Shown one piece after another: positions 61,455 to 64,000 of a stretch of 64,000 bases of DNA. Within the stretch, counting starts at the first letter, position 1. Every line of letters starts with the position of its first letter. Position numbers and translations under genes: made by a program. Source of the DNA: Chondrosia reniformis. Taxonomy: Eukaryota > Porifera > Demospongiae > Chondrillida > Chondrillidae. Where the stretch lies: contig OX359200.1 of the NCBI GenBank assembly GCA_947172415.1, positions 3,722,501 to 3,786,500 on the forward strand, written 5' to 3'. The notes below the pieces were generated by a model, which was given only the letters and a program-made list of their open reading frames with translations, searched no databases and had not been told where the DNA came from.

Positions 61455-61765
61455 ATTGCCAAAAATGTTTATTAGACAGTGGAAAATACGAATATAGGAT
61501 AAACGGTGACACCAATCTATGAAGGATAATGATATCTAACGATGGTATGTATACTCCTTTTAAATTCCCTTTACTTTTTGAATTATAATCGAAAACGTAT
61601 TTTCGTACCTTTATCGGGCGCCTCTAGTACTTCATATCTCAGTTAAACAAGGGAATATTCCAGGAGTATACATACAACTTTTAGATTGATGTCAAAAAAT
61701 GGTTAGATATACAATTCTCCACTGTCTAATAATCGGTTCGTTTTCCATTTGTCTCTTCTCAATGG
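61455..61765. repeat. Imperfect foldback in the transposon leader
   Basis: Left-arm segments TATTAGACAGTGGA (about 61469), TGACACCAATCTA (61508) and GTATGTATACTCC (61545) recur as complements in reverse order on the right (GGAGTATACATAC at 61656, TAGATTGATGTCA, TCCACTGTCTAATA at 61717). Arms of roughly 110-130 bp surround a loop of about 60-80 bp. It may be a separate MITE inserted in the transposon or part of its subterminal region. Confidence 0.75.
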
Positions 61766-62305
61766 TATTGTCACGTGATTATCAGCCGAAATTAGTAATA
61801 TAGCTTAGGCATCATACATTGACGTCTTATGACGTTGCATATGCACCCAAATATTTAGGTAACACGTTATACAAACATTAGATTTCCGAAGTTGAATATG
61901 TCAAGTAAATCTTCTCGGTAGCGATACAGTTTCCTTGATCGAAGTTTTTTGTTGTTGTAAGAGGTATAGTGCATTTCAGTCAAAGCTTCCACTTTTTAAA
62001 ACCTGTTTAAATATTATACAGTAATGAACCGCTATGAAATAAATACGTACATATAGGTTTTTCATACCGTAGATTCCGAATCTGACATTAGATTTTTAAA
62101 ACGATTGTTCTAAAGCACAGGTTCGATATAAGCCAATCATATGGCTTGTTAGCTGAGACATCAGGATGCGTTACTATGGTTTCCTGTGAGGTTTAACCAC
62201 AGAATCCGTATAAGTCCGTCCTACTAATAGATAACAACGCCCATCGCCACGAAGAGATTCATTTTATTCGTTTGTTCTTTCAGTCGATTATTCTAAGGCT
62301 TTATC

Positions 62306-64000
62306 ATGCCTAAAAGGAAGTCAAGAGTTAGTTTTATGAAGAATAAAATGGATAGGTTGCAAATCTGAAAAGATTCAAGCCCAATGAAAAAGAAGTCGAA
62401 TAAAATGTTCAGTCTTCTTCACGGCAACTTCCCAAAGAGCCTTTATTAGTAGTCAATTCGCCACAAGTCAGCGTCAGTGAAAGCCTAAGTGATCAATACT
62501 CTGCCAATGAAGAGACAGAAGAAGAAGAAATGATTGAAGCGATCACTGGTACAAATCAGTCAGAAGCTGAAAATCCTAGTGAAGATGAAGACGGCGATGT
62601 TGGGTATGTTTTCATATTGAAAACTGGGATAGAGAAACGTATTATGCTTTAAACTAGAGCATTTATTTAAGTACCTAAGTTTAACTAAAGCTTTGTTCGT
62701 TTAGATTTCTACTTTAAATGAATATAATGCACTCTTTGTTTATAAACATTAATGTAATAGCAATCATTTGGCCTTTCTTACCTATATACACACTTAGAGC
62801 ATACCTAAAAGTCTTATAATTAGACTAAATGTGCTCTGTTTGCGTTCTAAAGGTATTCAAAGGTAATTTCAACCATTATAAATTTTAATTACTTGGTTCT
62901 TTCCAGCTTTCAATTCACAACTGATGGGGCATTAGTAAATTATAAGGATTGGATAAGAGATCAGGCTGGTGAAGTACAAAAGATGGTAGGGTTAATAGTA
63001 GTAGATGCCCTAAGGAAGGAGGGTAAGGGTACAGTACAAGCTTGTAGGAAGACAGAGTCTTTAGTAGGCATATCAGAGCGAAGAAAATGGAGGAAATCAT
63101 ATTACACTAGAGGGGAAATAGCCATTAGTAAGAGAGGTGGTATTCAAAAAAATCCGTTACTGATAGATGAAAATTTAAAGTAGGAAGTTATTGAATGGCT
63201 GCGGAAGGAAACTAGTAGGAAAAACAATAAATTAACAGTTAGTGCCTTTTGTAGGTGGATAAACAATACCCTTATTCCTAAGTCAAGCATGCCAGCCAAC
63301 TATCCAAAGGAAATATCTAGAGTCACTGCTTGGAGATGGATGCACTCACTAGGTTTTTGCTATGTTAAGTATACCAAGGGATATGTAGATGGTCATGAAA
63401 GGGAGGATGTAGTTAAGGATAGGAGATTATTTCTAGAAAAGATGAAAATACTAGAATCAACAAATCTGCCACCACCACCTTGCTCAGATGGTGTTCATCC
63501 ATACACCATAGGTACAAATAATGCATCTAGGCATCTAGTTACAATTTATCATAATGAGTCAGCATTTCATGCAAATGAAGGGAGAACTAGTGGGTGGACA
63601 GTGAAGGGAAAGCAGCCTTTATTGCCTAAGGGAAAGGGGAGGGGTTTAATGGTTAGTGACTTTATTGAAGAACATGGAGGCTCTTTACAATTAACAGATG
63701 AAGAGGTATAAGATGCTAAACGAATTTATAGTAATCCTAATTTTCCACAGTATGATAGAGAAATTTTGCACATAGGAGCAGAGAATGAGGGATACTGGAC
63801 CAGTGAACTATTCGTTAAACATGTAAAGAAAGTAGCCAAAATTGCATCACACAAGTATCCAGTGGATAGATTTAGCATATTATGGATTTTTGATCAAAGT
63901 AGTAATCATAGGGCATATAGTGATGATGCATTAGTAGCAAGTAGGATGAATGTAAATGATGGAGGCAAGCAACCAAAAATGAGGACAACAATATGGAATG
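62306..64000 (+). pseudogene. IS630/Tc1-like DDE transposase with intron, copy 2 (broken, partial)
   Basis: ATG at 62306 starts MPKRKSRVSFMKNKMD, a basic start like a nuclear signal. A shift near 62358 and a TAA at 62401-62403 follow, then an acidic stretch (ANEETEEEEMIEAITG). The intron 62604-62906 has GT/AG ends and joins in phase to FQFTTDGALVNYKDW. The main exon has a TAG at 63181-63183 and a TAA at 63709-63711. Motifs: TAWRWMHSLGF, GYVDGHEREDVV, IYHNESAFHANE (Asn where the first catalytic Asp is expected), GRGLMVSDF, and IFDQSSNHRAYSDDALVASRM with the second Asp. The NPIE-type third motif would lie beyond 64000. The in-phase intron supports a genuine spliced gene ancestry. Confidence 0.75.

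Larger units (their letters stand above)
61236..64000 (+). mobile_element. DDE DNA transposon, copy 2 (runs off the window)
   Basis: Non-satellite sequence from about 61236 to the window end. The first 1.07 kb is noncoding and contains a foldback; the transposase gene starts at 62306. It is related to copy 1 at 15.8 kb by exon arrangement and protein motifs but is clearly diverged. The 3' end is not in view. Confidence 0.72.

Overview
The window is eukaryotic, almost certainly animal, heterochromatin-like DNA. It holds no recognisable host gene, rRNA, tRNA, operon or CRISPR array. About two thirds of it is one AT-rich satellite with a 13-bp unit close to ACTAGTTGTATGT, and mobile elements are nested inside it. 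The mix of elements (a GIY-YIG Penelope-like element, a CR1/L2-like LINE with a 2A motif, a LINE with a restriction-like endonuclease, spliced DDE transposase genes, TA- and TTAA-flanked nonautonomous elements, a hammerhead-bearing short element) fits an early-branching or marine invertebrate such as a sponge or cnidarian. The species cannot be fixed from the sequence.

Layout. 1-9589 is a giant near-perfect palindrome. Its arms are satellite plus most of a LINE with a restriction-like endonuclease (RLE-LINE), and its 638-bp spacer (4487-5124) is the rest of that LINE. 7129-11690 is satellite in reverse orientation and 11697-15820 satellite in forward orientation. 15830-19490 holds a decayed, intron-containing IS630/Tc1-like DDE transposase gene with a foldback MITE in one intron. 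20050-23812 is a full-length but broken LINE (APE endonuclease, reverse transcriptase, two C-terminal C2HC fingers). 25515-27445 is a broken Penelope-like element on the minus strand. 28495-34774 holds four short pogo/Tigger-like remnants, two per strand, around a second, older inverted duplication centred near 31.3-31.6 kb. 35615-36316 is a reverse transcriptase fragment and 36479-39738 a minus-strand CR1/L2-like LINE with a 2A motif. 41136-41942 is a third, 5'-truncated copy of the RLE-LINE. Satellite orientation switches again near 46.42 kb. 47602-47987 is a short element with a hammerhead ribozyme fold. 53210-54155 is a TTAA-flanked element whose empty target site survives in a neighbouring repeat unit. 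61236-64000 is a second, diverged copy of the spliced DDE transposase, running off the window end.

Nothing here looks like an intact, autonomous gene. Every coding region carries stops, frameshifts or lost catalytic residues. The chief interest is structural: repeated inversion and segmental amplification of a short-unit satellite together with the elements lodged in it, plus small RNA and peptide devices (hammerhead fold, 2A) carried by those elements.
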